DNA of 64,000 nt from Arthrobacter sp. 24S4-2 (GCF_005280255.1 NZ_CP040018.1:3286001-3350000), one strand, 5' to 3'. Shown: positions 24,603-33,993, counted from the first letter of the stretch. The notes: a model not told the origin generated them from the sequence alone. Numbers and translations are program-made.

Positions 24603-25045
24603 CGTCGACCCTTTCCTGGCTGGTGATGATTCCAGAACACACTATCGCTTGCCGGCGGGCCATTGTGCGGGTAACCGGCTCCGCGAGCGCCCGGCGTCCT
24701 CACAGCTTCCTCATAAACGCCCCTTATGGAACGTCACTGCCAACGACGACGGCGGTACCGCACAGGTCGCGGCGGGCCTGGGCGACGGAACACCGGACGG
24801 CGCAACGAAACAGGGCACCGTCACGGCCGGCGAATACACCGCAGCGCGCGGTCCCGGCGGCCGCTAAGGGCAGGGACGGCGGGGACACGGCCGGGCCTGT
24901 CCCCGCCGTGTCCCCGCCGTCTTCCCTGTGCCGTCTGTGCTGTCTTCCGGCCGTGTTCCTGTGCCGCGTTCCTGTGATCGTCACCCCATTTTCGGACTAG
25001 ACTCAGGAACTGGTTCTCCTTACTACGCTCCGAAGAGGTATTCCC
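24603..25045. other. Non-coding stretch with GC-rich hairpin and degenerate direct repeats
   Basis: No gene is recognisable. At 24876-24909 a 12-bp stem (ACGGCGGGGACA / TGTCCCCGCCGT) with a 10-nt loop is followed by a second copy of the descending arm (GTCCCCGCCGT twice) and then short TTCC(C/T)GTG(C/T)-type repeats up to about 24975. It could be an attenuator or transcription barrier before the endonuclease-like gene. Confidence 0.5.
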
Positions 25046-25753
25046 CTGATACGAGTCATCAGCTACAACCTTCGCAAGCACGCGGCACGCGGCGAACTGC
25101 TCGACCTGGCACGCGACTTCGGGATCGATGCCTTGTGCCTGCAGGAATGCGACACCACGGATTTGCCGGACACGCTGGGGCCTCTCCACCTTGCCGATTC
25201 CACCAAGGGCAACCGCCTGGGACTCGCCATCTACTACCGGATGGACCGCTTCACCGCCTTCGAAACCAACACCTTCGCTTTGAAGAAGTCCCTGCACGAC
25301 CGCGTGCTGGCCCCGGCGCACGAGCGGCTGATCGGCACCCGGGTGGTGGACAACGAAACGGACCACGAGCTGGTGATCGCCTCGTTCCACGCAGCCCCGC
25401 TGACAGCCTCCAATTCGCTGCGCCGCAAGCAGATCAAGGCCGCACACGCGGAACTCCTCGGCATGGGCAGCGGCCTGATGACCCTGATGGTGGGCGACTT
25501 CAACTACCCGTTCTTCACCAAGAACCTCACGGAACACATGAAGAATTCCGGGTATGAACTCTCCCTCAGCGACCGGCGCACCTACACCAGGTACAAGGTC
25601 TTCAAGGGGCACTTCGACTTCGCCACGTCGCTGGGCCTGGACATCGAGAACGTGGAGACGCTGCCGCGCGGCGCATCGGACCACCTTCCCATCCTGGTGT
25701 CCGCCGAGTATGGCCAGGACTCGGGCCCGATCCAGGGGACGCCTCCCTCCTGA
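25046..25753 (+). CDS. Endonuclease/exonuclease/phosphatase-family protein with apparent CTG start
   Basis: A 235-residue EEP-fold protein (Mg-dependent nuclease or phosphodiesterase). Motifs in order are: IRVISYNLRKH (strand 1 with Asn), LCLQECD (catalytic Glu), LVIASFHAAPL (His), MVGDFNYPFF (Asp-x-Asn) and RGASDHLPILV (Asp-His). The family begins right before IRVISYNL, but no ATG/GTG/TTG occurs there; the codon is CTG 25046, with AGAGG about 7 bp upstream. The next usual start, TTG 25133, would delete strand 1, so CTG initiation is likely. It is followed by SulP at 27 bp. Confidence 0.85.
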   Translation: MIRVISYNLRKHAARGELLDLARDFGIDALCLQECDTTDLPDTLGPLHLADSTKGNRLGLAIYYRMDRFTAFETNTFALKKSLHDRVLAPAHERLIGTRVVDNETDHELVIASFHAAPLTASNSLRRKQIKAAHAELLGMGSGLMTLMVGDFNYPFFTKNLTEHMKNSGYELSLSDRRTYTRYKVFKGHFDFATSLGLDIENVETLPRGASDHLPILVSAEYGQDSGPIQGTPPS

Positions 25754-25780
25754 CGCCGACCACCAGCCCGGGAGGCCGCC

Positions 25781-27472
25781 TTGCGACGCAATTGGATCCT
25801 GAAAGCCATTCCGGGGGTCCATCTGGCCCGGAGCTACCAGCGTGCCTGGCTTAAGTCCGACCTGGTGGCCGGCGCGGCCCTGAGCGCCGCACTGATTCCC
25901 GCCGGCATGGCATACGCCGAAGCGGCCGGCCTGCCAGCCGTCAACGGGCTCTACGCCTCCGTGGTTCCCATGCTGTTTTATGCGGTCTTCGGGCCCTCGC
26001 GCGTCCTCATCGTGGGGCCGGATTCGTCTCTTGCTCCCATGATCGCGGCCGCCGTGCTTCCCCTGGCCGGCCGTGACCCCGCCCACGCGGTGGCGCTCGC
26101 CGGAGTCCTGGCCATGCTGATCGGCGTGTTCCTCCTCGCGGGCCGGCTCTTCCGGCTGGGTTTTGTCACCGGTCTGCTGTCCAAGCCGATCAGGGTGGGC
26201 TACCTCAACGGCATCGCCCTGGCTGTCACCGTCAGCCAGTTGCCCCGGCTGCTCGGAATCACGGTAGCGGGAGACTCGCTGACCGCAAGGGTCACGGAAA
26301 CGGCGGAGGCCGTGCTCCGGGGAGCCGCCAATCCGGTGGCGCTGCTCTTCGGCGTTGCCACTGTGGTTGTGATCGTTGCCAGCCGGTTCCTCCCGTGGAA
26401 GGTGCCCGGCGTGCTGCTGGCAGTAGGGGCATCCATTGCCGTTGCGGCTGCCTTGGACCTCGGCGATGCCATGCCCATGGTGGGGGCCCTCCCGCCGGGC
26501 CTGCCGGCCCCAGCCCTGGGCGGCGTCACCGTCGACGACGTTGTGGGCCTGATCGGGCCCGCGGCGGGCATCGCGCTCATCGCCTTCGCCGATACTTCCG
26601 CACTGTCCAAGAGCCTCGCCGGACGCCGCGGGGTCCACACGGGCGGCAACCAGGAAATGGGGGCCTTGGGGATCGCCAACGTGGCAAGCGGCATGCTGGG
26701 CGGGTTCCCGGTCTGTGGCAGTTCGTCCCGTACGCCGATCGCGCTTGACGCCGGGGCGCGTACCCCGTTCAGCGGCATGGTTGCCGCCGCCTTTGTGGTC
26801 GTCTTTATGATCGCGGCCCCGCAGGTGACGGCGTACCTGCCCACCGCCACCCTGGCCGCCGTCGTCGTCGTTGCGGCTTCGTCCCTGGTCGATGTCAAAA
26901 CGCTCCTGCGGCTGCTGCGGATGAGCCGGATGGAAACGGCGCTCCTGGTGGCAACGTTCCTCGGCGTTGCATTCGTGGGCGTACTGCAGGGCATTGTCAT
27001 CGCCACCGCACTGTCCCTGGTCGCATTCATCCGGCGGGCATGGGATCCGTACCGCACCGAATTGGCCAGCCTGGAGGACGTCCCGGGCTACCACGACCTC
27101 AGCAGGCACCCGGAAGGCCGGCGCGTCCCCGGGCTGGTGATTGCGCGCTTTGACGCGCCGCTGTTCTTTGCCAACGGCGAGGTCTTTGCGGAGCACATCC
27201 GCAACCTTGTGGCCAACGCCCCCGGCCCGGTGAAGCGGGTCATCGTCGCGTCAGAGGCCATTACCGACCTGGACACCACGGCGCTGGATGATCTGGTGGA
27301 GCTCGACGACGAACTCGCGGCCCAGGGGATCAGCCTCGTGTTCGCGGAGTTGAAAGGTCCCGTCAAGGACCGGCTGCTCAGGTTTGGCGTCGGCAGCCGC
27401 TTCGGCCCGGACCACTTCTATCCCACGGTGACCAATGCCGTGCGGAGCTACAAACGGACCTTTGACCTGTGA
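25781..27472 (+). CDS. SulP-family anion transporter with STAS domain
   Basis: A 563-residue SulP/SLC26 transporter. The membrane domain (residues to about 420) carries the SulP signature region GAALSAALIPAGMAYAEAAG and the second hallmark GFPVCGSSSRTPIALDAGAR. The C-terminal STAS domain (about 430-560) includes VKRVIVASEAITDLDTTALD. Transported anions in the family include sulfate, bicarbonate and dicarboxylates. TTG 25781 is preceded by GGAGG at 5 bp. It may be co-transcribed with the EEP gene 27 bp upstream. Confidence 0.93.
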   Translation: MRRNWILKAIPGVHLARSYQRAWLKSDLVAGAALSAALIPAGMAYAEAAGLPAVNGLYASVVPMLFYAVFGPSRVLIVGPDSSLAPMIAAAVLPLAGRDPAHAVALAGVLAMLIGVFLLAGRLFRLGFVTGLLSKPIRVGYLNGIALAVTVSQLPRLLGITVAGDSLTARVTETAEAVLRGAANPVALLFGVATVVVIVASRFLPWKVPGVLLAVGASIAVAAALDLGDAMPMVGALPPGLPAPALGGVTVDDVVGLIGPAAGIALIAFADTSALSKSLAGRRGVHTGGNQEMGALGIANVASGMLGGFPVCGSSSRTPIALDAGARTPFSGMVAAAFVVVFMIAAPQVTAYLPTATLAAVVVVAASSLVDVKTLLRLLRMSRMETALLVATFLGVAFVGVLQGIVIATALSLVAFIRRAWDPYRTELASLEDVPGYHDLSRHPEGRRVPGLVIARFDAPLFFANGEVFAEHIRNLVANAPGPVKRVIVASEAITDLDTTALDDLVELDDELAAQGISLVFAELKGPVKDRLLRFGVGSRFGPDHFYPTVTNAVRSYKRTFDL

Positions 27473-27533
27473 CCTGGGGGCTGTGGCGCCGACCCATGGG
27501 ACGGGTCGCGTAGGACGGTTCGTGCCAGGTCAC
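27469..27533. terminator. Convergent nested inverted repeat
   Basis: Outer arms GTGACCTGG/CCAGGTCAC (27469-27477 and 27525-27533) enclose an inner stem CGACCC/GGGTCG. The outer arms contain or touch the stop codons of the converging SulP and DUF5671 genes. Confidence 0.55.
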
Positions 27534-29250
27534 GCTCCGGCCAGCGGAATCACCTCGAGCCGGGTCCCGGGTCCCCAGACCACCAGGACGCGGTCCGCGG
27601 TAATACCCTCCAGTGCCCGGGAAAGCCGTTCCGCAAACTCTCCGGGCGCCCCCTCCTCCGCGATATCCGCCGGCTGGCCGGCGGGCCGCGCTGCACTGCC
27701 AGGGGAGTCGGCGTCGGCCCTTATCCAAACAGTCACGGGCCAGACGGTGACGGCTGCCCCGGTGACCTCCGCCGCAACCCGCGCCAGCAGCTGCGGATCG
27801 CCTGCGGCGACGACGATGACCTGACCGATGGTTCGCTGGCGGACCGGGCCAAGGGCCGCCGCGCGGGCGCGGTCGTGGCGCCAGACGGCGAAATGGTAGC
27901 CCGCGGCAAGTCCCGTGGCCACCAGCAGGCCGAGCGCGGCGCGGATCCGGTCCACCAGGCTGCCGCCCGTGAGGCCGTCGAGCAGGAATTCGAAGACACG
28001 GTACCCGATCACCAGGAGCGTGATGACGGCGACCACCGCGCTCAGGCCGAACACCGCGATGAGGAACACCCGCCGGCCGCGGCGTCCGAGCTCGGTGGGT
28101 TCCGGGGGAATCCCGGGTTTCCAGGTGAACCACCACAGCGGGCCGCCCACGGCCAGGGAACTGATGCCGCCCAGCAGCAGCGTGCGGGTTCCGCCGCCGG
28201 CCAGCGGTGTGGCGGCGATGCCCAGCACAGAGTTGACCACGACGCCGATGCCCGTGGCCGAGGCGGCAAGGGCCACACCGGTGGTCACGAGCTTCGCGGC
28301 CTGCCGTGTGGTTTCCGGCCGGTGCAGCGCGACTGTCCGGTGGTAGGTCCAGACCAGCGAACCCACGGCTCCTGCGGCCAGCGCCGTGCCCAGGGAGTCG
28401 ACGAGTTCGCTCACCGGGTCCGTGCGGTCGAACACCAGGCGAAGGAGTATGAACAGGACGGTGCCGGTGCCCCGAGGGCCAGGAGAGCGGCGCCAAGGAT
28501 GCCAAACAGCACCAGTGCAACGGCGGCAAGGCCTGTCTGCAGGCGGCTTCCGCCGTCGCGGAACCAGTGCCACCACCAGATGGCGCCGCCTCCGGCCGCC
28601 CAGGCCAGGGCCTGCAGCGCGAAGCGCCACCACGGGTCCCCCACGGACGCCGACGCAGTAAGTCCCCGGATTGCGGTGTCCAGCAGGTTCGCGAGCGCCG
28701 TCACGGTACCGCCTACTCCGAGAACGAGTCCGTACACAGCACCCACCACAACGGGAAGGTCCACGAGCTGGACCGGGCGTTTCCGCGGGTGCCGCCACAT
28801 CCAGCGGTGCCACCCCCAGACCGCCGACCAGACCAGCCCGTTGGCCACTGGCTGTTGCCATCCCTGCGGCGCGCCGCCGATCAGGGATGCCAGTGTGCCC
28901 AGCAGTGCGGAAGAGGAGACAACCAGGGACACCGAATACATCCCGGCCAGGTACAGCCCCCAGCCGACCGACGACCGTTCAGCGGTCTCGTCGAGCCGCC
29001 GCCAAACGAACCACCACAGCGCGGCTGCCATCGGGCCGCCGATCAGGGCGAATGCGAGCGACCGCGCCAGTCCCGCCACATCTCCTGCAACAAGCACAGT
29101 GCCTGTGGTCAACAGCCGTCCCAGCAGTCCGCTGACCCCGATCGCCGCCACAATGACCAGTGCGAACAGCAGGATGTACACGATGAGGCGGCGGACAGCG
29201 GGCTGGGCGGACCCCGTAGCCGGCGCCGGCGCCGTCCGCGCGGCGCTCAC
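27530..29250 (-). pseudogene. DUF5671-like multi-pass membrane protein, frameshifted
   Basis: Two frames together encode one membrane protein of about 570 residues, with repeated blocks of three to four membrane segments. The first frame (29250 to about 28470) starts SAARTAPAPATGSAQPAVRR, and the second carries on from GTGTVLFILLRLVFDRTDP to the stop at 27530. Repeated motifs WWFVWRR, WHRWMWR, WWWHWF and LWWFTWKP suggest internal duplication. The break is at the run of four C (plus strand 28470-28473); one more base would join LALG to GTGTVLF. The C-terminal 110 residues are soluble. Function is unknown. It overlaps the upstream gene by 4 bp. Confidence 0.75.
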
Positions 29251-29711
29251 GGCCGCACCGTACGGTTAGGGCAGACCCTCAGCTGCCAGGGAGCGGAATC
29301 AACCAGCCACTTGCCGTCCGTTTTGACGAGGTCGAACACGTCTTCCGTTTCGTACTCCGAGTTGCCGAAGGGTCCGCCGCCGTTCGACACCACAATCAGA
29401 ACCCGCACATCCGCGGATGAGGACCGCTCCGTGGTGGATATCAGGGTGATCCGCAGTTTGTCACTGGCGGGCCGCTCGAAATCAACGCATTGGGTCCGGG
29501 CGGCCTGCGACAGGTACGCGGTGGCGGCGGATTCATCGCCGTCGATGACGGCGGCTGCATAGCGCTGAACCACTCCCTGCGGCGTGGCCTCGTCAAGCAG
29601 TGGCGGTTGCCCCCGGGAGAAGACCACGGCCAGGGCAGCCACGACAAGGACGGCGATAATAGCCAAAATGATGATGAGGATCCTGTCCGGTTTGCCCGCC
29701 GCTGCGCCCAT
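29247..29711 (-). CDS. Single-pass membrane protein with NTF2-like outer domain
   Basis: A protein of about 154 residues that I do not recognise by name. One transmembrane segment (ILIIILAIIAVLVVAALAVV) is followed by an extracytoplasmic domain with NTF2/DUF4878-like features (GVVQRYAAAVIDGDESAATAY at the start and DVFDLVKTDGKWLVDSAPWQ at the end). ATG 29711 or GTG 29729 could be the start; neither has a good ribosome site. Its stop overlaps the DUF5671 start by 4 bp, so the two are probably one operon involved in the envelope. Confidence 0.7.
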   Translation of the reverse strand: MGAAAGKPDRILIIILAIIAVLVVAALAVVFSRGQPPLLDEATPQGVVQRYAAAVIDGDESAATAYLSQAARTQCVDFERPASDKLRITLISTTERSSSADVRVLIVVSNGGGPFGNSEYETEDVFDLVKTDGKWLVDSAPWQLRVCPNRTVRP

Positions 29712-29824
29712 GTGGTCAGTATGGCGCACTCCCTACCGGCTAGCTACGGTACTTTCGGCCCTGTCCCCCGGGGCTTGCCATCAGCGCGTCTGAAGACAAT
29801 CGTTGCCTCATGGGAAAAGGAATC

Positions 29825-31273
29825 ATGCGCAGGGCCCTGGCCGCCGCGTCGCTAGTCCTCATCGGCCTCCTCAGTGGTCCGGCTGCTGCCCGGGCGGAGC
29901 GTCCGGTGGAAGTCGTTGTGGAAGACGGCGCCGGAGTGCTGGACCGCAGCAAGCTGATCCCGGCGGTGGAAGCCATCGAATTCTACGAGCCCACCAAGGT
30001 TGCCGTTTTCACGTATCGCGGCACGCCGGGGGACAACCTCAACGAGGAGGTCCTTCGCTTTGCCCGGGCTGAACACCCTGAGTGGATCAGCGGCGACGGC
30101 CAGAAATGGGCGGACGGGCTCTTCATCTTCGCCCTGGACCCGGACGGCCGGCACGTTGGGACGTACATGGGCGAGGACAGGAAGGTGTCCCCGGCGCAGC
30201 GCGAGGACATCCAAAACGCCTCGAAGGACCTGCTGCGCGACGCCCAGTGGACGGACGGCACAATTGCCGGAATCCGGCGCGGAGCAGAATTGATCAACCA
30301 GCCCTGGTACCGGTCGACGGCATTCCTCTCCACGGTCTGGACGGCCGGTACGGCTGCCGTCGCGGGCGCCGCCGCGTGGCTGATCGTACGCTGGAGGACC
30401 CGGGTGGCCAGCCGCAAGGCGCTCGCCCGCGCGGACGCCAGCTACGCCAACGTCAGCATGGATCTGCAGGTCACCGAGCTCAACGCCGGCACCATTCCGG
30501 AGTCCTCGCGGTACGGCAGTACCGTGCTGGAGAAGCACCGCACCTTCCTGGCCAAGTACAACGCGGCCACTGACCTGTCCAACCGGGCGCACGCACTGGC
30601 TCCCCGGGCCATGAGCCGCCGGCCAAACCTCAAGCTCATACGAAGCTTCGCCGACGCTTCCGCGGAGCTCGACGCGCTGGACGACGTCATTGCGGACACC
30701 AACGCCCTCCTGAACCGGGGAGCCGCGTGGGCATCCGCGTGGGACCGGCAGCTGGCGCCCTTCCGCAGTGACCTGGCCGCCTTGGAACAGATGCTCGGCC
30801 GGCGCCACGCGGAAGGCGATTCCGCGACGGCCGCGGCGCTTCGGTCCTTCCGAGACCACAGCCAGCGGGAGCTTGAGCGGTGGTCGGCTGAACTCGCCGA
30901 CGGTTCAATCACTCCCGAAACAGCCCTGGACCGGCTGCGGGACGCCCGGACGCACCTATCCGAACTGCTAAAGAATCACGCGGATACGGTCATCGGGGGC
31001 TTCGCCAAGAACGAGCGGGAAGCCAATCTGATGCGCAACGAAATGGAGGACGCACAGGCCGGAACCAAGGCCAAGTACGGCCGCGCCTACGAGCCCAGCA
31101 TCCTTGGCACGGTTTATCCGTCCTACTACTTCTTCTCGGTTCCCACCTTCAACGCCGGCTTCAACACGGGTATGGGCAGCGTCAGCAGCGCCCGCGGCGG
31201 AGACGGCAGCACAACGGGATACGGAAGCAGCGGCGGCAGCTTCTCCGGGTCCGGGAGTTCGTCTGGCTTTTAG
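29825..31273 (+). CDS. DUF5129-like secreted/membrane protein (TPM-domain type)
   Basis: A protein of about 482 residues. A signal peptide (RRALAAASLVLIGLLSGPAA) leads to an N-terminal domain resembling TPM/DUF5129 proteins (VEDGAGVLDRSKLIPAVEAI, ALDPDGRHVGTYMGEDRKVS). A membrane segment is near residue 175 (TAAVAGAAAWLIV), then comes a long helical cytoplasmic region to about 420. The tail ends in a low-complexity Gly/Ser stretch like other TPM proteins. ATG 29825 has AAAAGGA just before it. It is divergent from the membrane gene at 29247. A role in envelope stress is inference. Confidence 0.78.
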   Translation: MRRALAAASLVLIGLLSGPAAARAERPVEVVVEDGAGVLDRSKLIPAVEAIEFYEPTKVAVFTYRGTPGDNLNEEVLRFARAEHPEWISGDGQKWADGLFIFALDPDGRHVGTYMGEDRKVSPAQREDIQNASKDLLRDAQWTDGTIAGIRRGAELINQPWYRSTAFLSTVWTAGTAAVAGAAAWLIVRWRTRVASRKALARADASYANVSMDLQVTELNAGTIPESSRYGSTVLEKHRTFLAKYNAATDLSNRAHALAPRAMSRRPNLKLIRSFADASAELDALDDVIADTNALLNRGAAWASAWDRQLAPFRSDLAALEQMLGRRHAEGDSATAAALRSFRDHSQRELERWSAELADGSITPETALDRLRDARTHLSELLKNHADTVIGGFAKNEREANLMRNEMEDAQAGTKAKYGRAYEPSILGTVYPSYYFFSVPTFNAGFNTGMGSVSSARGGDGSTTGYGSSGGSFSGSGSSSGF

Positions 31274-31290
31274 ATGTTCCAGGGACCGGA

Positions 31291-31485
31291 TCAGTGCGGC
31301 GGCTGGATTCTGTCAACGATGAAATCCCCGCCGGGAATGACGGTGGTTTCATGGCCGTCGTCGAAACGCACCACATACGGCGGCGCTCCGTCGGCCCCGT
31401 GGACCTCAATGATCTGTCCGTGCCGGTCCGACGATTCGACCGTCTTGCCCCGGATCGTGATCCGGTCACCCTGGGCTGCCTTCAT
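31291..31485 (-). CDS. DUF1918-domain protein
   Basis: A 64-residue protein typical of DUF1918: AAQGDRITIRGKTVESSDRH then GQIIEVHGADGAPPYVVRFD and a DGHETTVIPG ending, an SH3-like small beta barrel. ATG 31485 is fixed by GGAGGTGA 5 bp upstream; the frame is open further. The family is small, widespread in actinobacteria and of unknown function. It converges on the DUF5129 gene. Confidence 0.92.
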   Translation of the reverse strand: MKAAQGDRITIRGKTVESSDRHGQIIEVHGADGAPPYVVRFDDGHETTVIPGGDFIVDRIQPPH

Positions 31486-31677
31486 GGCAATCACCTCCAA
31501 GAACCAGAGTACGAGTCTCAGGGCGGCGATAACAGGGCCGTTGCGAAGGAACAATTGGTGCCGGCCGGGAGCGTTGTTTTCGCGGCGGCACTCGCATCTG
31601 GCGCTTGGGGGCCGCTTGGCAGCAGTATTGGGATATTACTGATCTTGACCTTGGCACGGGACCGAGGGGGCACCGCT

Positions 31678-32283
31678 ATGGCGGACGAAAAACCAGCGAA
31701 CTGGTGGGCTACGCTGCCCGGCTTGCTGACCGCCGCCGCCGCGGTGATCACCGCGGTGACCGGGCTGCTGCTTGGCCTGGGGCAACTCGGGGTGTTCGAC
31801 GGCGGGCGGCCCGCCGCCACGGCGAGCGGACAGCCCTCGCCAAACAGCACCGCCCCGCCAAGCGGCACCTCCCAACCAAGTGGCCCGGCGCCAGCAAGCG
31901 GCCCCGCCTCGGGACCAGGCGGCGCTTCGGGGTGGACCGTAAGCCTCCCGGCGGAACGGAAATACCGGTCCGCAGACGTGGAATACGAAATCCTCGCCGC
32001 CTCGGTCCGTCCCGATGTGGCCGGAAAGGTGGCACTGACTTTCTCGGTCCGGTGCACCAACCACGGCCGGTACGACCTCAACTTCTGGGATTCGACGTTC
32101 AGGCTGAATGCCGGCGGCATCAGTCTTTCCCCCGAGTCCGGCCTGAACGAACTGGTCGGCGGCGATTCAAGCAAGTCAGGCGACGTCAGGTTTGCCGTTC
32201 CGGCGGACACCCGGGATTCGGTCCTCCGGATCAAATTCGCGCAGGGCGAAAGCACCGTCCAGATCTCGATCTCGCCACCCTGA
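31678..32283 (+). CDS. Membrane-anchored hypothetical protein with Pro/Ser linker
   Basis: A 201-residue protein I do not recognise. Residues 12-35 form one membrane segment (LLTAAAAVITAVTGLLLGLG). A linker of about 45 residues rich in Pro, Ser, Gly and Ala follows, then a beta-rich extracytoplasmic domain (VEYEILAASVRPDVAGKVAL to STVQISISPP) that looks like a DUF4352/immunoglobulin-like fold. ATG 31678 has GAGGGGG about 7 bp upstream. It converges on the DtxR-type regulator. Confidence 0.72.
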   Translation: MADEKPANWWATLPGLLTAAAAVITAVTGLLLGLGQLGVFDGGRPAATASGQPSPNSTAPPSGTSQPSGPAPASGPASGPGGASGWTVSLPAERKYRSADVEYEILAASVRPDVAGKVALTFSVRCTNHGRYDLNFWDSTFRLNAGGISLSPESGLNELVGGDSSKSGDVRFAVPADTRDSVLRIKFAQGESTVQISISPP

Positions 32284-32303
32284 CATTCGGTGCTGGCCTT
32301 GGG

Positions 32304-32978
32304 CTAGACCGCCACCACCCAGATGGCATCCGAGGCGGATGGCCCCAGGTCGACGTCGCGGGCCGGTCCGAGCAGCCGTACGGTGGTCACGTCCGCATAG
32401 GGCCGGTGCACCCTGACCGTGAGCCTTGTATCGGGCACGAGGCCCAGTTCAGTGAAGTAGCGCAGCATCTGCGGATCCGCATCGGAAATACGGGTGATGG
32501 CCAAAGTGCCCCCGGCAGCAACCGCGGAGAGCTGCGTGCCTTCGGGCAGGTGCGGCCTGCCGTCAGGCGAAGGGATCGGGTCACCGTGGGGATCCCGCGT
32601 GGGGTGCCCCAACTTTTGGTCCAGGCGCTCCATCAGCTTGTCTGAAACAGCGTGTTCCAGAATCTCAGCCTCATCGTGGACCTCATCCCAGCCATAGCCC
32701 AGACCTTCCACCAGAAACGTTTCCAGGAGCCTGTGCCGGCGGACCATGGCCACGGCATGCTCACGGCCCGCCTCAGTCAGCTCGATGCTCCCGTACGGGG
32801 CGTGCGTTACCAGTCCCTGCCGCGCCAGCTTCTTGATTCCGTCCGAAACGGTGGACGGCCGGACTCCCAGCCGCTCGGCCATCACCCCGACGGTCATAGG
32901 GGTGGCGGACCACTCCGTGGCCGACCAGATCAGCTTCAGGTAGTCCTGGGCAGCGGAGGACAAATCGGAGACCGGCAT
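32304..32978 (-). CDS. DtxR/MntR-family metal-dependent repressor
   Basis: A regulator of about 224 residues with three domains: a winged helix (DYLKLIWSATEWSATPMTVG, then LGVRPSTVSDGIKKLARQGL), a metal-binding and dimer domain (AVAMVRRHRLLETFLVEGLG, EVHDEAEILEHAVS, with the ligand residues His/Glu), and a C-terminal SH3/FeoA-like domain (GTLAITRISDADPQMLRYFT). It resembles MntR/SirR more than DtxR, though the metal is not certain. The start at ATG 32978 has a weak ribosome site, and a leaderless start further upstream is possible. A perfect palindrome 30 bp upstream suggests autoregulation. Confidence 0.9.
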   Translation of the reverse strand: MPVSDLSSAAQDYLKLIWSATEWSATPMTVGVMAERLGVRPSTVSDGIKKLARQGLVTHAPYGSIELTEAGREHAVAMVRRHRLLETFLVEGLGYGWDEVHDEAEILEHAVSDKLMERLDQKLGHPTRDPHGDPIPSPDGRPHLPEGTQLSAVAAGGTLAITRISDADPQMLRYFTELGLVPDTRLTVRVHRPYADVTTVRLLGPARDVDLGPSASDAIWVVAV

Positions 32979-33008
32979 GACATCCACGGTAGCAAGCCCA
33001 AGCCGCAT

Positions 33009-33020
33009 GTTAGGCCTAAC
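33009..33020 (-). promoter_or_regulatory. Putative metal-repressor operator
   Basis: GTTAGGCCTAAC is a perfect 12-bp palindrome upstream of the DtxR/MntR-type gene. DtxR-family boxes in actinobacteria share the TTAGG...CCTAA arms, so it is a likely binding site for this regulator. Confidence 0.7.
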
Positions 33021-33101
33021 GAACAATGAGGTTGGATTGGTGAATAGACAGGGATCGGCAGGCCGACAAAACTTTCGGAGGCGCCGGCCGGTGAAACGCG
33101 A

Positions 33102-33146
33102 AAGGCCGGTGACCGGCCGCCCCCAAGGCAGCTGATCACCGGCCTT
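33102..33146 (-). terminator. Terminator hairpin after the NlpC/P60 gene
   Basis: AAGGCCGGTGA pairs with TCACCGGCCTT around a 23-nt loop (33102-33112 and 33136-33146), 65 bp beyond the NlpC/P60 stop. Confidence 0.6.
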
Positions 33147-33210
33147 CAGCCGCGGGTTCCCGCCCGTCGGTCAGGACGGGGCCAGGACACTAAGTTTCCC
33201 GCGCGGACGC

Positions 33211-33993
33211 CTACGCTCCGGCGCGGACGAAGGTGACGCCGCCTGTGGCCGTCAGCCAGGACAGGGGGTGCGTCACCGTGGCGTTGGAGCCGTTCATGCC
33301 GCCGCTGATGACCTGGCCGTCACCGATGTAGATCCCCACATGGCCGGACTGCACCACCAGGTCGCCCGGCTGAGGTTCGCCGACGACCTTGCCGTAGTTC
33401 AAGAACTGCGACGGCCCCAGATCGCCCACCGGAATTCCTGCTGCGCCCAGGGCCTTTTCCACCATGGCGGTGCAGTCCTGCGTGATGCCCAGCTGCGCAT
33501 ACGCCGCCGAGACCATGGCGGCATTGACGCCGCCGGCAGCGGGAGCCGGCGCGGGGGCGGGCACAGCCCCCTGCACCTGGACGGAGACTGCCGGAGCAGC
33601 TGGCGCGGGTGCAGCCGCCTGCACGGAGACTGCCGGGTTGGCGGGCGCGGTTGCTTGTGCCGGTGCGGACTCCTCGACGGGTGCCGGAGTGGAGGTGACT
33701 TCCGGCCGCTCGAAGCTGATCCGGACGTGGGAATCCGCACTGAGCGGCGCACCCACCTGGGCCTTGGCATCAAGTGCTGAAGCCGGAGCCGAATCGCGTT
33801 CCGCGGGGGCTTCGGCGGCCTGCGCAGCCATCCCGCTGGAAAGGACAAGACCCGACGCCGCGGCAATCACCGCAGCCTGGCGGCCCACCCTGCGCCGGCC
33901 TGACCCGGGGGTGGCTCCCCGACCGAAAGTGGATCCTGGGCGCCCCGCCGGGGCTGACAACTGATGGTTGGCGGGCGATTTGCGTGAAGACAT
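33211..33993 (-). CDS. NlpC/P60 cell-wall hydrolase
   Basis: A 260-residue secreted peptidoglycan endopeptidase. An atypically long N-region leads to a hydrophobic signal core (RQAAVIAAASGLVLSSGMAA, about 38-58). A linker of about 90 residues rich in Ala, Pro and Val follows, then a C-terminal NlpC/P60 domain of about 110 residues. The catalytic Cys is in ITQDCTAMVEKALG and the His in VVQSGHVGIYIGDG. The gene is 8 bp after a c-di-AMP riboswitch whose 3' end carries its ribosome site (GGGAGAGG), so its expression should fall or rise with c-di-AMP. Actinobacterial ydaO-type riboswitches often control such hydrolases. Confidence 0.93.
   Translation of the reverse strand: MSSRKSPANHQLSAPAGRPGSTFGRGATPGSGRRRVGRQAAVIAAASGLVLSSGMAAQAAEAPAERDSAPASALDAKAQVGAPLSADSHVRISFERPEVTSTPAPVEESAPAQATAPANPAVSVQAAAPAPAAPAVSVQVQGAVPAPAPAPAAGGVNAAMVSAAYAQLGITQDCTAMVEKALGAAGIPVGDLGPSQFLNYGKVVGEPQPGDLVVQSGHVGIYIGDGQVISGGMNGSNATVTHPLSWLTATGGVTFVRAGA

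Noticed and set aside
24821..27196. A 791-codon open frame on the minus strand opposite the SulP transporter
   Set aside because: It is His/Gln/Gly-rich with no recognisable motif and lies wholly across from a clear SulP gene and the endonuclease-like gene; long antisense frames are common in high-GC DNA.
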